Shown here piece after piece: positions 1-12,061 of a DNA stretch of 64,000 nt. Under the pieces are notes generated by a model. The model was given only the letters and a program-made list of their open reading frames with translations, did no database searches and had not been told where the DNA came from. Position 1 is the stretch's first letter; the number at the start of each line of letters is the position of its first letter. Source of the stretch: Betaproteobacteria bacterium (GTDB lineage Bacteria > Pseudomonadota > Gammaproteobacteria > Burkholderiales > Rhodocyclaceae); NCBI GenBank assembly GCA_016705475.1, contig JADIYD010000010.1, positions 1 to 64,000 on the forward strand, given 5' to 3'. The position numbers and the translations under genes are program-made.

Positions 1-10
1 TTCAGTGGAA

Positions 11-35
11 CGCCGGGAGGCAAAAATTCCCGGCG
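11..35 (-). terminator. Possible terminator hairpin after the nif ferredoxin
   Basis: Perfect 8-bp inverted repeat CGCCGGGA / TCCCGGCG with a 9-nt loop, 23 bp past the ferredoxin stop codon in the minus-strand direction. The T-tract after it is very short, so termination is plausible but not certain. Confidence 0.45.
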
Positions 36-57
36 CTCGGCTCAAGCACTGGTCCGA

Positions 58-242
58 TCAGGCGGCGGCGATGCAGCCCGATAGGCAGACGTCGACAAGA
101 ACGGGGAATCGTTGTGGCCGTCGCACTCGGTGCAGGTGGCAGCGTCGATCTTGAAAGATCTTGCCGGAACTGATGACTTGGTCGGGCAGACTGGCTTGCA
201 GTCGCCGCAGGCGGTGCATGTCGGACAATTTTCGGGCGCGAT
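58..242 (-). CDS. 2[4Fe-4S] nif-type ferredoxin, start unclear
   Basis: Small electron-transfer ferredoxin at the end of the nifHDKT cluster. In one frame a first cluster motif is readable (CTACGDCKPVCP). The second half shows TCTEC, about nine residues, then CVDVC and a C-terminal IAAA in another frame, so at least one indel splits it. The CX2C-X7-9-CX3C spacing of the second cluster is typical of nif-linked bacterial ferredoxins. No clean ATG is present. A GGAGAG ribosome site at 244-249 suggests the start is near 242 and that a base or two was lost. Length of about 61 residues fits the family. It probably donates electrons to NifH or to cofactor assembly; which of these is not decidable here. 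Confidence 0.7.
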
Positions 243-323
243 GCTCTCCTTTCAATCCGCTTTCGTGGGCCTGATCAATAAAGGTGGCTGGCTGGGCGGT
301 GAGGTTGAAGCGTATCTTAATCT

Positions 324-545
324 TCAGCAGCGCCGAGTAAGGCCGGCACGCAGGGAAATCGGCAGACCAGGGCGGCTTGGCGATCGGGTCGATGGGTAAG
401 GCCACCGTTGTCCAGCTTCAGTTCGCCACCCCATTTTTCGGCGGTGTCGAATTCGATGGACTCGATGGACGCTTCCAGATCGCGCTTCGGGAGGTAGAAA
501 CCAGGTCCACCCTTTTTCGCCGTGGCGAATCATGATGTTGGCCAT
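324..545 (-). CDS. nifT: NifT/FixU family protein, frame-disrupted
   Basis: The N-terminus MANIMIRHGEKG, then in a second frame a segment with FYLPKRDLEASIESIEF and EKWGGELKLDNG, and a C-terminal GLPISLRAG back in the first frame, together match NifT, a small protein of about 72 residues found directly downstream of nifK. Its role is not established; it is usually co-transcribed with nifHDK. The reading frame changes at least twice, at short homopolymers, which points to sequence error rather than decay. It starts 78 bp after nifK and has a GGGAGAAAT ribosome site. Confidence 0.8.
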   Translation of the reverse strand: MANIMIRHGEKGWTWFLPPEARSGSVHRVHRIRHRRKMGWRTEAGQRWPYPSTRSPSRPGLPISLRAGLTRRC

Positions 546-623
546 TCAGATTTCTCCCTAGGTTGGCAAGTCGGCAGGGCCTGTGCCCCGTGGTCGTTCC
601 ACCGGCGGGGCTCAGGATCCGGA

Positions 624-2186
624 TTAGCGAACCAGGTCCGAAGTTGTAGTCGGTGGTGCCCATGCCGATCGTTTCCTTGTCCAGCTGCTCAGGGACGGCG
701 TTGGTCAGTTGGGTGACAACAGACATCATGCCTTCGTAGCCCGCGTGTGCGCGGTGCTGGTGGTGACGGTCGAAGATCGGGAAGCCGAGGCGGATCAACG
801 GCACTCGAACGCCTCGCCCTGGTGGCGGGTGTCGCGCTGGGATGACTTGCCGTAGGAGTTGCCGATCAGGAAGTCCGGCTTGTCCGTAGTGGACAGGCTG
901 CGCATGCTGCCCAGGTCGTTGCCGGCGACCTTGCCCAGCGTACCAGAACGGGCTGGAGGCGGGGAGCTTCTCCATCGCCTTGCCCCAACGCTTGGCCGTT
1001 GTGGGAGGGATGTGGGTCGGCTCGGCACCGACTTCGAGCAGATCTTGACGACGCCCATGACGAAGTCCGGACCACCGTAGAGACGCGAACTTCTCTGGCC
1101 GTGCAACCAGGCGTGGCTGTCGGAAACCAGGTCCATGCAGCGGCCACGTTCGCGTTCCAGCGAGGGCGGGATCGGCTGGCCGGTGACTTCGGAGACCTTC
1201 ATCAGGAAATTGTCGGTCCATCCGACGCCCATCGGGATGTTGAGCTTGGAACGTCGTGGTTCCAGGTGTTTTCGATGTAATCTCCTTCGTCTTTCCAGCC
1301 TGGCCCGGCTGCAGCAGGAACGGTGGTGATGGCGTTCGGTGCATCCCTTGACCTCGTCCATCGTCGTCCGCCGGAGCATGCGAAGTCGCCGTCAGCCGGG
1401 GTGACGAAGACTCTGGAAGGATCGGAGAGCATGGTGTAACCAACGCCCATTTCGGTCAGCATGCGCTTGACGACGCGGTAGTTGCCCGAGAGGTTTCGAA
1501 GCCAGACCCGAGGTTGATCGTGCTGCTTGTGCCGACCTTCTTGCCTTCCATGTTGTTCAGCGTGAAGTAGCGCAGGATGCCTTCTTCCATGTTGTCCCAG
1601 CCGGTGGTGTGCGAACCGACGAAGGACGGGGTATGGGCGAAGGGAACCGGGTAGTCCTGAGGAATGTGGCCGGCCTTCTTCGCGTTGTTGATGAAGGCGT
1701 TCCCGGGTCGTCACCGATGACTTCGGCCATGCAGGTGGTCGAAACAGCGATCATGTCCGGCTTGTAGATGACCGGGCGTTTTCCAGGCCGTCGAACATGT
1801 TCTTCTGACCACCGAACACGGCTGCATCTTCGGTCATCGAGTCGGACACGCAGGAACACGGTTCCTTGAAGTGACGGTTGAAGTAGGTAAGGAAGTAGGC
1901 GACGCAGCCTGCGAACCATGCACGTGGGGCAGGGGTTTGTGGAAGCCGAGGCGGGGAGGACGTGGCGCCGAGCGGCTGGCAGGCCTTGGCCGGATCAACG
2001 GTCAGGCTTCGCGCTTGAAGTTGAGGTCCTGAGGTTCCTGGGTGGTCGTCCACACGAAGGTTTCCAAGACCTTTTCCAAAGACGTGGCCTTCTTCGAACA
2101 GCCACGCTTCTCGGCAGGAGGTTCTTCTTGTAGTCGTCGTCGCGGAACAGCGGGTAACAGGGGTTGATATTGTCTGCGGTTTGCAT
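624..2186 (-). CDS. nifK: Nitrogenase MoFe protein beta subunit, with frameshifts
   Basis: Beta subunit of MoFe dinitrogenase; with NifD it binds the P-cluster. The start at 2186 has a GGGAGAT ribosome site and gives MQTADNINPCYPLFRDDDY. Recognisable parts follow in changing frames: VLETFVWTTTQE, the P-cluster cysteine segment AKACQPLGA, CVAYFLTYFNRHFKEPC, and the C-terminus EQLDKETIGMGTTDYNF followed by DLVR and TAA once one extra G near 638 is removed. The span of 1563 bp (about 521 codons) is normal for NifK. At least six indels interrupt it, mostly at homopolymers, while conserved residues remain on both sides of each. I infer an intact gene in poor sequence. Confidence 0.93.
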
Positions 2187-2324
2187 TGCTATCTCCCTTG
2201 CCCGGTCCGCTCATCTGCGGTACTCAGGCGTAGAGTTGATGATCAGGGGGCTGTCCTGGGGCAGGTGGTCCCCGTTATTCCGCATCACTTGCCGGGTTGA
2301 CATTTTCCAAATACGGGAGTGAAC

Positions 2325-3798
2325 TCAGGCAGCCTTCTTTTCGACCGTTCCTCAGCTTCAACCTTCTTCCAGGGCGGAACCCGAGGTTCTTGAAGGTCGG
2401 GGTTGAGAGGGCGATGTCCATGTCACGGGCGAAGATCGCGAAACCGTCGTAACCGTGGTAAGGACCGGAGTAGTCCCAGGAGTGCATCTGGCGCAGCGGA
2501 ATGCCCATCTTCTGGAAGATGTACTTTCCTTGATGCCGGAGCCGACCATAACAGGCTTCAGGCGCTTGACGAACTCTTCCAGCTCGGAAACCGGTGACGT
2601 CGTCGTAGAGCAGGGTGGCATCACCCCATTTCCTTGATCGTGCGGTCGTGGTCGTCGTTGTGGCCGAATTCGTAGCCGGTGCCGACCACTTCCATGCCCA
2701 GGTCTTCATAGGCGCCGATGACGTGACGCGGGCGCAGGCCGCCGACGTAAGAGCATGACCTTCTTGCCTCGAGGCGCGGTTTGTACCTGGCAATGATCTC
2801 GTCCATCATCGGCCTGATAGCGGGCGATGACAGCTGGTCTTTCGCGACCGGAGTCGTCGAAGAAAGGCGATCTTGCGGCGGGATCTCGTCGATCTTCGTC
2901 GGGCCGAAGAAGTTGTGGTCTCAGGTAAGGAATGCCGTACTTTCTTCCATGTGACGGGGATGTAGTTCATCGAACGGTAGCAGTGAGCAGGTTGAGCTTG
3001 ACCTTCGGGAGTTCATCATTTCAGCAATGGTGCCGTCGCTGGACCACTGGGACACAAACGCGCAGACCCATTTCCTCGAGGATGATGCCGGTTGCCCAGG
3101 CATCGCCACCGATGTTGTAGTCACCAATGATGGCGACATCGTAAGGGGGTCGGTCGAAGTTAACGCCGTCACGCTTGTCGAGCACCCAGTCACGGATCGC
3201 GTCGTTGGCGATGTGGTGGCCAAGGATTGCGAAACACCGCGGAAACCTTCGCAACGAACCGGGACAACCGGCTTTTCGAGGGTGGCCGCTGCTTTTTGGA
3301 GACGGACCCGATGTCGTCACCGATCAGGCCGATCGGGCACTCGGACTGGACCGAGATTCCCTTGTGCAGCGGGAACAGCACTTCGATTTCTTCAATCAGC
3401 TTGGCGAGCTTCTTATTGCCGCCGAAGACGATGTCCTTCTCCTGGAAGTCGGAGGTGAAATTCATCGTGCCGAAGGTATCGACGCCGGTGGTACCGACGT
3501 AGTAGTTACGGCGACCGGCACGGGAATACTGACCGCAGCCGACAGGGCCGTGAGAGATGTGGATCATGTCCTTGATCGGACCCCAGACCACGCCCTTGGA
3601 GCCAGCGTAGGCACAACCACGAATGGTCATGACGCCCGGCAGGGACTTGCGGTTGGAAGTGATGCACTTCTTGGATTGTTCGACGGTAACGTCGTTGGTC
3701 GCAAGATGCTTGGCGCGGTCCTTCTTGGCTTTTTCCGGGTAAACCTCGAGCACCTCGGCGATGAGGGCATCGGTTTCTTCGCGAGACAGAGTTGTCAT
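2325..3798 (-). CDS. nifD: Nitrogenase MoFe protein alpha subunit, with frameshifts
   Basis: Alpha subunit of MoFe dinitrogenase; carries FeMo-co and shares the P-cluster with NifK. Start MTTLSREETDALIAEV at 3798 with AGAGGAAAAC upstream. The first about 170 codons are clean and show RGCAYAGSKG, HGPVGCGQYS and the P-cluster segment SECPIGLIGDDIG. Later segments in shifted frames include HIANDAIRDWVLDKRDG and the FeMo-co ligand region with the conserved His, HSWDYSGPYHGYDGFAIFARD. The C-terminus reads PPWKKVEAEE, then VEKKAA and TGA at 2325-2327 after indel correction. About 491 codons is the normal size. Located between nifH and nifK, transcribed with both. Confidence 0.94.
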
Positions 3799-3885
3799 GT
3801 TTTCCTCTGACGCCGCCACCAATCTGTAACCGACGTACTGGTTGAAGGGTGGCGGACGCCGAAGCATCCACCGGTCTTGCGATGC

Positions 3886-4772
<887 letters not shown>

Positions 4773-4837
4773 GGTGTAATCTCCTTAATCTGTCAGTCGA
4801 TTTGCGAAGGATTCATTGAGAGTCGCACCTCACCTTC

Positions 4838-4854
4838 TGCATGTAGTGTGCCAG
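4838..4854 (-). promoter_or_regulatory. Sigma-54 -24/-12 promoter of nifHDK
   Basis: Minus-strand CTGGCACACTACATGCA has TGGCAC and TGCA with exactly 10 bases between the GG and GC dinucleotides. It lies 65 bp upstream of the nifH start codon. Confidence 0.85.
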
Positions 4855-4913
4855 GTCGATTGATAGACCATAATCCATTGATTATTAAATGAAACAGAAA
4901 ATGAGGCGGTGAT

Positions 4914-4968
4914 TGTCCGGGGCGGATACATCCGACAATATCCCTACGCTTTGTAGGGGGTGACGACA
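4914..4968. promoter_or_regulatory. Two imperfect NifA upstream activator sites between nifH and draT
   Basis: TGT...ACA pairs at 4914-4930 and 4952-4968 both have 11 rather than 10 bases between the half-sites, and each spacer holds a G-run (GGGG, GGGGG). As neighbouring genes show homopolymer errors, each may be a normal TGT-N10-ACA site with one extra G. They sit 60-115 bp upstream of the nifH sigma-54 promoter, the usual NifA distance. Confidence 0.6.
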
Positions 4969-5030
4969 AAGAGTCGAGCGCAAGCGAGACAAAACTGCAC
5001 TCAGGAGACGACAGTCTCCTTTCCAACTCA

Positions 5031-5876
5031 TTGCGAGGCAGCCAAGGGCTTCAGGCCGGGGCAACTAATAAAGCGGCGTTGCCGCGCAATGCCCGCCTGC
5101 CGATCAATCGTTGCAACCTGCCAGCCGTCGTCCTCGGCGGCCTGATCTACCAGCAATCTCCCAGCCCCTTGTTGATTGATGGCGTCGCAGAACTGCACAG
5201 TGATCTCTTCCGGCGCCTCGCTGCCGCCTCGCCCGAAGCACGCGCCGATGTCTTTCGCGACTATGTGACAGTGCACTTCCAACTCGAGTGGCCCGAAGAA
5301 ATGGGTTTTACCGGACGCAGGAAAAGTCGGGCCAAGGCCAACTACATCCGGATGATTCGCGGCTGGAGTTTCGATTCCGACAGCCGCGAAGGTGCGGTGC
5401 TCAAAGGCTGGGTCGAGTCACGCTTCGGCCTTATGCCGCGTTACCACAGCCAGCCGCTGCGCGACCCTTCCGGCGAAGGCTACCGGCACTATCAGGAAAT
5501 GCGCTCGCACGGCCTGTACGGCACCAGCGCCCTTGAAGCCCAGCTCGACCTCCTATACACCTTCAGCCAGTACGAACTCGCCCAGCGCCATCAAGGCGCC
5601 CGGCACGTCACGCTCTACCGCGGCGTCAATCGCCTGGCCGACCATGAGGTGCTGGCCAAGGGGCAGGGCGGACGGCACGTCGTCCTGCTCAACAACCTCA
5701 ATTCATTCACCTGCAGCCGCGAACGCGCCTGCGAATTCGGCGACTACATCCTCGAAGTCGAAATTCCGCTAGCCAAGATTTTCTTCCAATGCGGCCTGCT
5801 GCCCGGCGTGCTGCAGGGGGAGGATGAGTTCCTGGTCATCGGGGGCGTGGTCGATGTGACGTTGTCGACAATTTGA
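5031..5876 (+). CDS. draT: NAD+-dinitrogenase reductase ADP-ribosyltransferase
   Basis: Inactivates NifH by transferring ADP-ribose from NAD+ to a conserved arginine after ammonium or darkness/energy signals. Family hallmarks in order: LPINRCNLPAVVLGGL near the N-terminus, HFQLEWPEEMGF, VTLYRGVNRLADHEVL (conserved arginine), LNNLNSFTCSRERACEFGDY and GEDEFLVIGG (acidic E-x-E-type segment), the R-S-E pattern of ADP-ribosyltransferases. Length of about 281 codons fits. No ATG is in frame near the N-terminus: TTG at 5031 is used here, and TTG at 5079 is an alternative. Divergent from nifH, its target. The partner hydrolase draG is 20 kb away at 25934-26884. The reading frame is clean, unlike its nif neighbours. 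Confidence 0.93.
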   Translation: MRGSQGLQAGATNKAALPRNARLPINRCNLPAVVLGGLIYQQSPSPLLIDGVAELHSDLFRRLAAASPEARADVFRDYVTVHFQLEWPEEMGFTGRRKSRAKANYIRMIRGWSFDSDSREGAVLKGWVESRFGLMPRYHSQPLRDPSGEGYRHYQEMRSHGLYGTSALEAQLDLLYTFSQYELAQRHQGARHVTLYRGVNRLADHEVLAKGQGGRHVVLLNNLNSFTCSRERACEFGDYILEVEIPLAKIFFQCGLLPGVLQGEDEFLVIGGVVDVTLSTI

Positions 5877-5885
5877 TGCCCATTT

Positions 5886-6290
5886 TTAACGAGCGGTGTA
5901 AAAGACGTAGTCCGCTTGGTAGCTGACCTTCATTTCCTGGCCGATATTTCCACGGTCGCAATTCTGGCTGGGGGGGATGCCGCCAACCGTGTTCAGGCGC
6001 TGGATATAGGTCAAGTCAGCCATCACTCCATTGCCAGTGGCCTGATTGGCCTTGACCAGTTGCAACGGTAGATTGCCTGGTGTGGCGGGTGAGACGGCGA
6101 CCTGCTTACCACTTACCTTGGAGCCATCTTTGCTCTCCCAGGTCGGGCCACCGTAATACTTGCCAACGTCCTTCTTACTGGCGTCCACCAGCGTCGCGGC
6201 GGGTGCGACGAAGGTCCAGGCATAGCTGCCCGCCTGGTCGCTCTTTTCGCGGCAGGCGTGGTTGCTCGCCGATACCGACCGCCCAAGAAT
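5886..6290 (-). CDS. DUF3455-type protein, N-terminus unresolved
   Basis: Converges on draT. The clean part shows DASKKDVGKYYGGPTWESKDGS, SVKGKQVAV-like and YIQRLNTVGGIPPSQNCD motifs, ending in a YQADYVFYTAR-type tail, typical of DUF3455 proteins, which are usually exported proteins of unknown function. The frame stays open upstream through CREKSDQAGSYAWTFVAPAATLVDASKK, so the real gene begins further up. Beyond about 6290 no convincing start or signal peptide could be read, and the sequence quality drops. Apparently unrelated to nitrogen fixation. Confidence 0.6.
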   Translation of the reverse strand: MLGRSVSASNHACREKSDQAGSYAWTFVAPAATLVDASKKDVGKYYGGPTWESKDGSKVSGKQVAVSPATPGNLPLQLVKANQATGNGVMADLTYIQRLNTVGGIPPSQNCDRGNIGQEMKVSYQADYVFYTAR

Positions 6291-6775
6291 TTCTGGACAT
6301 GACGATCCGGCAACGCGAAAATGCTCAAGCGGGGGCTGGCCAAGGTGTCGGCACGGCTGCAGCGCCGCCTGAATTGTGGCCGATGAGAACAGGTGACGAT
6401 GGCAGCCATGCCGCCTTTCCAGTTCCGCCGGGGAGGCAAAAGACGGTTCCCCGGGCCGCGACGGCTGGAAGGATGGCCGCGGGGGGTGGCCTGCCGAAAC
6501 TCAACCAACGTTACGCCGGTCGCCGGATGATCCGCATATCGGGCCGTACCTGGGCAGTTCCCGGCACGGACCAATGGGCTTGATATCGAAGGGCTGCCGG
6601 TGCAACGAAACGGCTGTTCACCCTGTCGGCCCGGTGCTGCGCGATTGGCCTGCGCTGATGGAAATTTCGATCGAAGCCGATGGCCACCAACTGCAATGGC
6701 TGGTGCCCCGGGATTCCGACCTGAAGATGGCAACCGCTGATCCGCAAGCATTTCCCTGCAACTGAGGGGCTCGGA
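6291..6775. other. Stretch without an assignable gene
   Basis: Open frames exist on both strands, for example a plus-strand frame at 6574-6765 ending in ADGHQLQWLVPRDSDLKM, but none has a start site or a family that I recognise. It probably contains the 5' part of the DUF3455 gene and the edge of another gene damaged by the low-quality sequence that follows. Confidence 0.4.
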
Positions 6776-8752
<1,977 letters not shown>

Positions 8753-8789
8753 ATTTCAATTTTGGCCGTTTTTCCGGTTGACCGTGGCA
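8753..8789 (+). repeat. Dispersed 38-bp repeat, copy 1
   Basis: Contains TTTTGGCCGTTTTTCC followed by GGTTGACCGTGGCA, the shared core of 11 copies in this window. Lies where the CaiB-type gene enters the homopolymer region. Confidence 0.85.
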
Positions 8790-9983
8790 ATCCCAGACGG
8801 CCCAAACCACAGGGTCGCTGACCACGCCGGCGGCAGCCAGACGCTCGATTTCTTCGGCTGACAGGCCAAGTGCGGCGAGGCGTTCGCGGGAGTGTTCGCC
8901 GAGCAGCGGGGGCGGGCTCTGGATGGCGCCGGGGGTGCGGGAGAGGCGGGGGGCCGGGGTGGGTTGGAGGACGCCGGCGACGTCGGCGAAGGCTTCGCGG
9001 GCGACGTTGTGCGGGTGTGACGGGGCGTCGGTCATGCTGAGGACGGGCCAGACGCAGTCGTCGGTGTCGTCGAACAGGGCCGTCCAGTGCGCGCGCGGTT
9101 CGGTCTTGAAAATGGCGGTAAGGCGGTCTTTCATGGCCGGCCAGGTCGTCGTGTCGTACTGCTTGCCACTGAAATCGGGGTCGCCGACGAGGCCGAGGCG
9201 TTCGACGAAGGTTTTGTAGAACTGGGGTTCGAGTGGGCAGACGCTGATCCATTCGCCGTCGGCGCACTGGTAAACATCGTAGAACGGCGCGCTCGAGTCG
9301 ATGGCGCACTGGCCTTTCCATTCGCCCAGCGCTTCGAGATTGAACAGGCCGTGGGCGAGGAGGGCGGCGCCTTCGCTCATGGCGGCGTCGATGACCTGGC
9401 CTTTGCCCGAGCGTTGCGTTTCGATCAGGGCGCAGGCGATGCCCCAGGCCAGCATGAGGCCGCCGCCGCCCATGTCGCCGACCAGTGTCGGCGGCGCCCA
9501 CGGTGCGCCGCCGTGATGGCGTCCGGTGTCGAGCACGCCGGCAATGGCCGCGTAGTTGGCGTCGTGCCCGGCACGCGGGGCGAGCGGGCCGGTCTGGCCC
9601 CAGCCGGTCATGCGGCCATAGATCAGGCGCGGGTTGAGGGCCAGACATTCGTCCGGGCCAAAGCCGAGGCGTTCCATGACGCCGGGGCGGAAGCCCTCGA
9701 TCAGCACGTCGGCGCCTTCGATCAATTTGAAAACAAGCGCCTTGGCTTCCGGATGCTTGAGGTCGATGCACAGCGATTTCTTGCCGCGATTGGCCACCGC
9801 CTTGCGCCCGCCGCCGAACAGCTGCGAGGCGAAGGTGCCGCCGGCCCGTTCGAGCAGCGTGACTTCGGCGCCCATGTCGGCGAGCAGCATGCCGCAGAAC
9901 GGCCCGGGGCCGATGCCGGCGAATTCGACGACCTTGATGCCGGCCAGCGGGCCGCGGGATGGGTTTTGAGTGTTGGTTGGCAT
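8760..9983 (-). CDS. CaiB/BaiF family CoA transferase, 3' end unresolved
   Basis: Class III CoA transferase that moves CoA between carboxylic acids; substrate unknown. Start MPTNTQNPSRGPLAGIKVVE at 9983. The family signature is clear: GPFCGMLLADMGAEVTLLER, FGGGRKAVANRGKKS, the segment with EGFRPGVMERLGFGPDE, YGRMTGWGQTGPLAPRAGHDANY with the catalytic Asp, and VGDMGGGGLMLAWGIA. About 390 codons are readable, normal for the family. After AAAGVVSDP the frame runs into a copy of the dispersed repeat and then into G-runs, so the true stop codon is not visible; I place the end at the edge of the artefact. Transcribed away from the SIR2-like operon. No visible nif link. Confidence 0.85.
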
Positions 9984-10066
9984 GGTTTTGGCGCGAAGCT
10001 GATTTAGATGGAGGAAGAACATATCACTCAATGGGCATTGGCTGTCGTGTGGGGCAGTAGCGTTTT

Positions 10067-10102
10067 TCTCCTCCCCCTTCAAGGGGGAGGTCGGGTGGGG
10101 AT
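10067..10102. repeat. Intergenic palindromic repeat
   Basis: CCTCCCCCTT-C-AAGGGGGAGG at 10070-10090 is a perfect 10-bp inverted repeat with a 1-nt centre, followed by TCGGGTGGGGAT. This form recurs between genes in many proteobacterial genomes. Only one copy was noticed here. Confidence 0.6.
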
Positions 10103-10145
10103 CGTTCGGATTGCCTCTAGGTGTAGGTCGTCCCCCGAAAAACAC

Positions 10146-10161
10146 TGTCGCAAACATGACA
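10146..10161 (+). promoter_or_regulatory. NifA upstream activator site of the SIR2-like operon
   Basis: TGTCGCAAACATGACA is an exact TGT-N10-ACA site with the extended TGTCG arm. It lies 50 bp upstream of the sigma-54 promoter at 10211-10227. Confidence 0.75.
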
Positions 10162-10210
10162 ATCCGTTTCTGGTGCGCTCGGAAAGGCAGGCCAGATCAC
10201 GAAGTGCTGT

Positions 10211-10227
10211 CAGGCGTGGAATTTGCT
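10211..10227 (+). promoter_or_regulatory. Sigma-54 promoter of the SIR2-like/hemerythrin/Rieske operon
   Basis: CAGGCGTGGAATTTGCT has GG and GC separated by exactly 10 bases, with a good TTTGCT -12 element and a weaker -24 element. The predicted start is about 25 bp before the ATG at 10262. Confidence 0.6.
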
Positions 10228-10261
10228 GAAGAGGGCTACACCCCTTTTCAGAGCATACAAA

Positions 10262-11098
10262 ATGACCCCAGAACTGCGCGAAAAACTGCTGGCCGGCCTC
10301 AAGGATGGCAGCATCGTTCCCTACCTTGGCCCAGGCGTTTTGGCTGATGTGAAAAATGTAGCGACGGGCGCACCGATTCCGGCCGACAGCGATTCGCTGA
10401 TCTACGCCATGAACGACGGCAAGCCGATGGCGCCCAAACTCATGTACGAATTCCCGCGTGCCGCCATGAACGTCGAACTCAAGCGTGGCCGCAGCGCCGT
10501 CACCAAATTCCTCAACCGCACCTACGGCGAAACCGCCTGGACGCGCGGCGCCGTGCATGAGTGGCTCAAGGGCATCGCCCCGCACTACGTCATCGACGTC
10601 AACCGCGACACGCAGTTGCAGGACTCCTACGCCGACGTCCCGCACAACCTGATCGTCGGCATCGCCCGCCTCGGCGGCACCGATTTCCGCTACAAGCTGT
10701 ATTTCTGGGATGGCGTCGCCTACCAGAAGACCGAAGTCATCAACGCCGCCCTGCCCATCCTCTACAAGCCGATGGGCACGCCGAAGCCGGAGGCCAACTA
10801 CATCGCCTCCGATGCCGATTACGTCGATTTCATCACCGAACTCATGGGCGGCTTCTCGATCCCGCCGGAAGTCAAGGAACTGCGCAAGGGCAAGCAATAC
10901 CTGTTCATGGGCCTGCGCATGAACCGCGACACCGAGCGCATGGTGTTGTCCGATGTCATCTATGCCGCCGCCGAACCGGCCGGCTGGGCGCTGATCGCCA
11001 ACCCGACCGACAAGGAACGCCGCTTCTGCAAGAAGCAGAAGCTCGAACTGATCGAAGCCGACGTCTTCGACCTGATCGGTGCCGCCATCGCTGCGTAA
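10262..11098 (+). CDS. SIR2-like domain protein, nif-linked
   Basis: 278 residues starting MTPELREKLLAGL. The segment GSIVPYLGPGVLADV resembles the nucleotide-binding start of SIR2-like (SIR2_2-type) proteins. The middle part (HEWLKGIAPHYVIDVNRDTQLQDSY) fits the IxTxNxDxL-like strand of that fold. No zinc-ribbon cysteine pairs are visible, so deacetylase activity is unlikely; an NAD-binding or NAD-cleaving role is possible but unproven. First gene of a four-gene operon (28 bp to the next) with its own NifA site and sigma-54 promoter, so probably made only when nitrogen is being fixed. The function in fixation is unknown to me. Confidence 0.75.
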   Translation: MTPELREKLLAGLKDGSIVPYLGPGVLADVKNVATGAPIPADSDSLIYAMNDGKPMAPKLMYEFPRAAMNVELKRGRSAVTKFLNRTYGETAWTRGAVHEWLKGIAPHYVIDVNRDTQLQDSYADVPHNLIVGIARLGGTDFRYKLYFWDGVAYQKTEVINAALPILYKPMGTPKPEANYIASDADYVDFITELMGGFSIPPEVKELRKGKQYLFMGLRMNRDTERMVLSDVIYAAAEPAGWALIANPTDKERRFCKKQKLELIEADVFDLIGAAIAA

Positions 11099-11126
11099 AC
11101 CCCATTCAAACCTGTAAGGAAGAACC

Positions 11127-11684
11127 ATGCTGCTTGATCGTTACGAACAATACTTTTTCAACTCCAACTTCAGGGAAGCAGCCAGCGACGCCGGCTGGGA
11201 AGGCTATCGCGGCGAGTTGGTCGTCATCGAAGGCGAAGTCGCCGACGACCAGGGCCGTCGCAAGCCGCCGGTCGCCCTCTTCAAGCAGGCCACCGTGCTC
11301 GCCCAGGGCGATGAGCTCAAGCTCATCTCCGGCTCGCTCGAAGAACTTCAGCACTGGCCGCACTTCATGGAAAAATTTGGCGTCGACATGACACCGGCGA
11401 CCATCGCCGTGATGTTCACGGTCAACATTCCAAAGTCTTTCGTATCCACCATCAACGGCTGCACGGTCGTCTTCGTCTCGCTGACTGAAGGCCTCTGCTG
11501 GAACGAACTGATCGACCTTGCTGCACTGGACAAGGGTGACTTCAAGGGCAAGGGCCCGACCGACAAGATCGTCACGGTCTTCAATGCGCTGAAGGGCAAC
11601 AAGTACAAGTACCCGGAAATGCCGGTCGACGAGGCGATGAAGACCACCAACAACGCCAAGCGCGAAGTGCACGGCGCCGTCTGA
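11127..11684 (+). CDS. Unknown nif-operon protein (185 residues)
   Basis: Starts MLLDRYEQYFFNSNFREAAS with a GTAAGGAAGAACC ribosome site. No family recognised. It is soluble, with no signal peptide or membrane segment, and has only two cysteines, so it is not obviously an Fe-S protein. It overlaps the hemerythrin gene by one base (TGATGG), indicating translational coupling. Position between a SIR2-like and a hemerythrin gene under a NifA-type promoter suggests an accessory role in nitrogen fixation, perhaps redox or oxygen related; this is inference from context only. Confidence 0.8.
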   Translation: MLLDRYEQYFFNSNFREAASDAGWEGYRGELVVIEGEVADDQGRRKPPVALFKQATVLAQGDELKLISGSLEELQHWPHFMEKFGVDMTPATIAVMFTVNIPKSFVSTINGCTVVFVSLTEGLCWNELIDLAALDKGDFKGKGPTDKIVTVFNALKGNKYKYPEMPVDEAMKTTNNAKREVHGAV

Positions 11685-12061
11685 TGGCTTGGGACGAATC
11701 CCGTCACGCGCTGGGAGTCCCCGAAATGGACGACACCCATCGCGAATTCGTCGAGCTTGCCTACGCTTTGCTCGTTGCCTCCGACGAGGATTTTCCGGGT
11801 GTGTTCGTGCGCCTGCACGAACACACCCGCCAGCATTTCGAGCACGAAGGCAAGCTCATGAAGTCTTGCCGCTTTCCTGCCATCGGCGAGCACAACAGCG
11901 AGCATCTTAGGGTGCTCGGTGAACTGGCCCACTTCGCGCGCGGAGTGGCGGCCGGCCGGTTGGGGGCAGCTCGTGAGTACGCCAGAAACCTGCCAGCGTG
12001 GTTCGCCACCCATCTGTCCACGATGGACTCGGCCTTGGCCGGGTGTTTGAAGAAAGCGTGA
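11684..12061 (+). CDS. Hemerythrin-domain protein
   Basis: 125-residue four-helix O2-binding di-iron protein. Iron ligands are visible in order: MDDTHREFVEL (His, Glu), HEHTRQHFEHEGKLM (His and the HxxxE pair), FPAIGEHNSEHLRVL (HxxxH) and WFATHLSTMD (His then Asp). Coupled by overlap to both neighbours (TGATG on either side). In a NifA-driven operon it could bind or sense oxygen and protect nitrogenase or deliver O2 to a terminal oxidase. A second hemerythrin lies at 32394-32804. Confidence 0.88.
   Translation: MAWDESRHALGVPEMDDTHREFVELAYALLVASDEDFPGVFVRLHEHTRQHFEHEGKLMKSCRFPAIGEHNSEHLRVLGELAHFARGVAAGRLGAAREYARNLPAWFATHLSTMDSALAGCLKKA

Noticed and set aside
9087..10007. Long plus-strand open frame opposite the CaiB-type gene
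   Set aside because: It is the antisense shadow of a clear CaiB family gene with conserved motifs.
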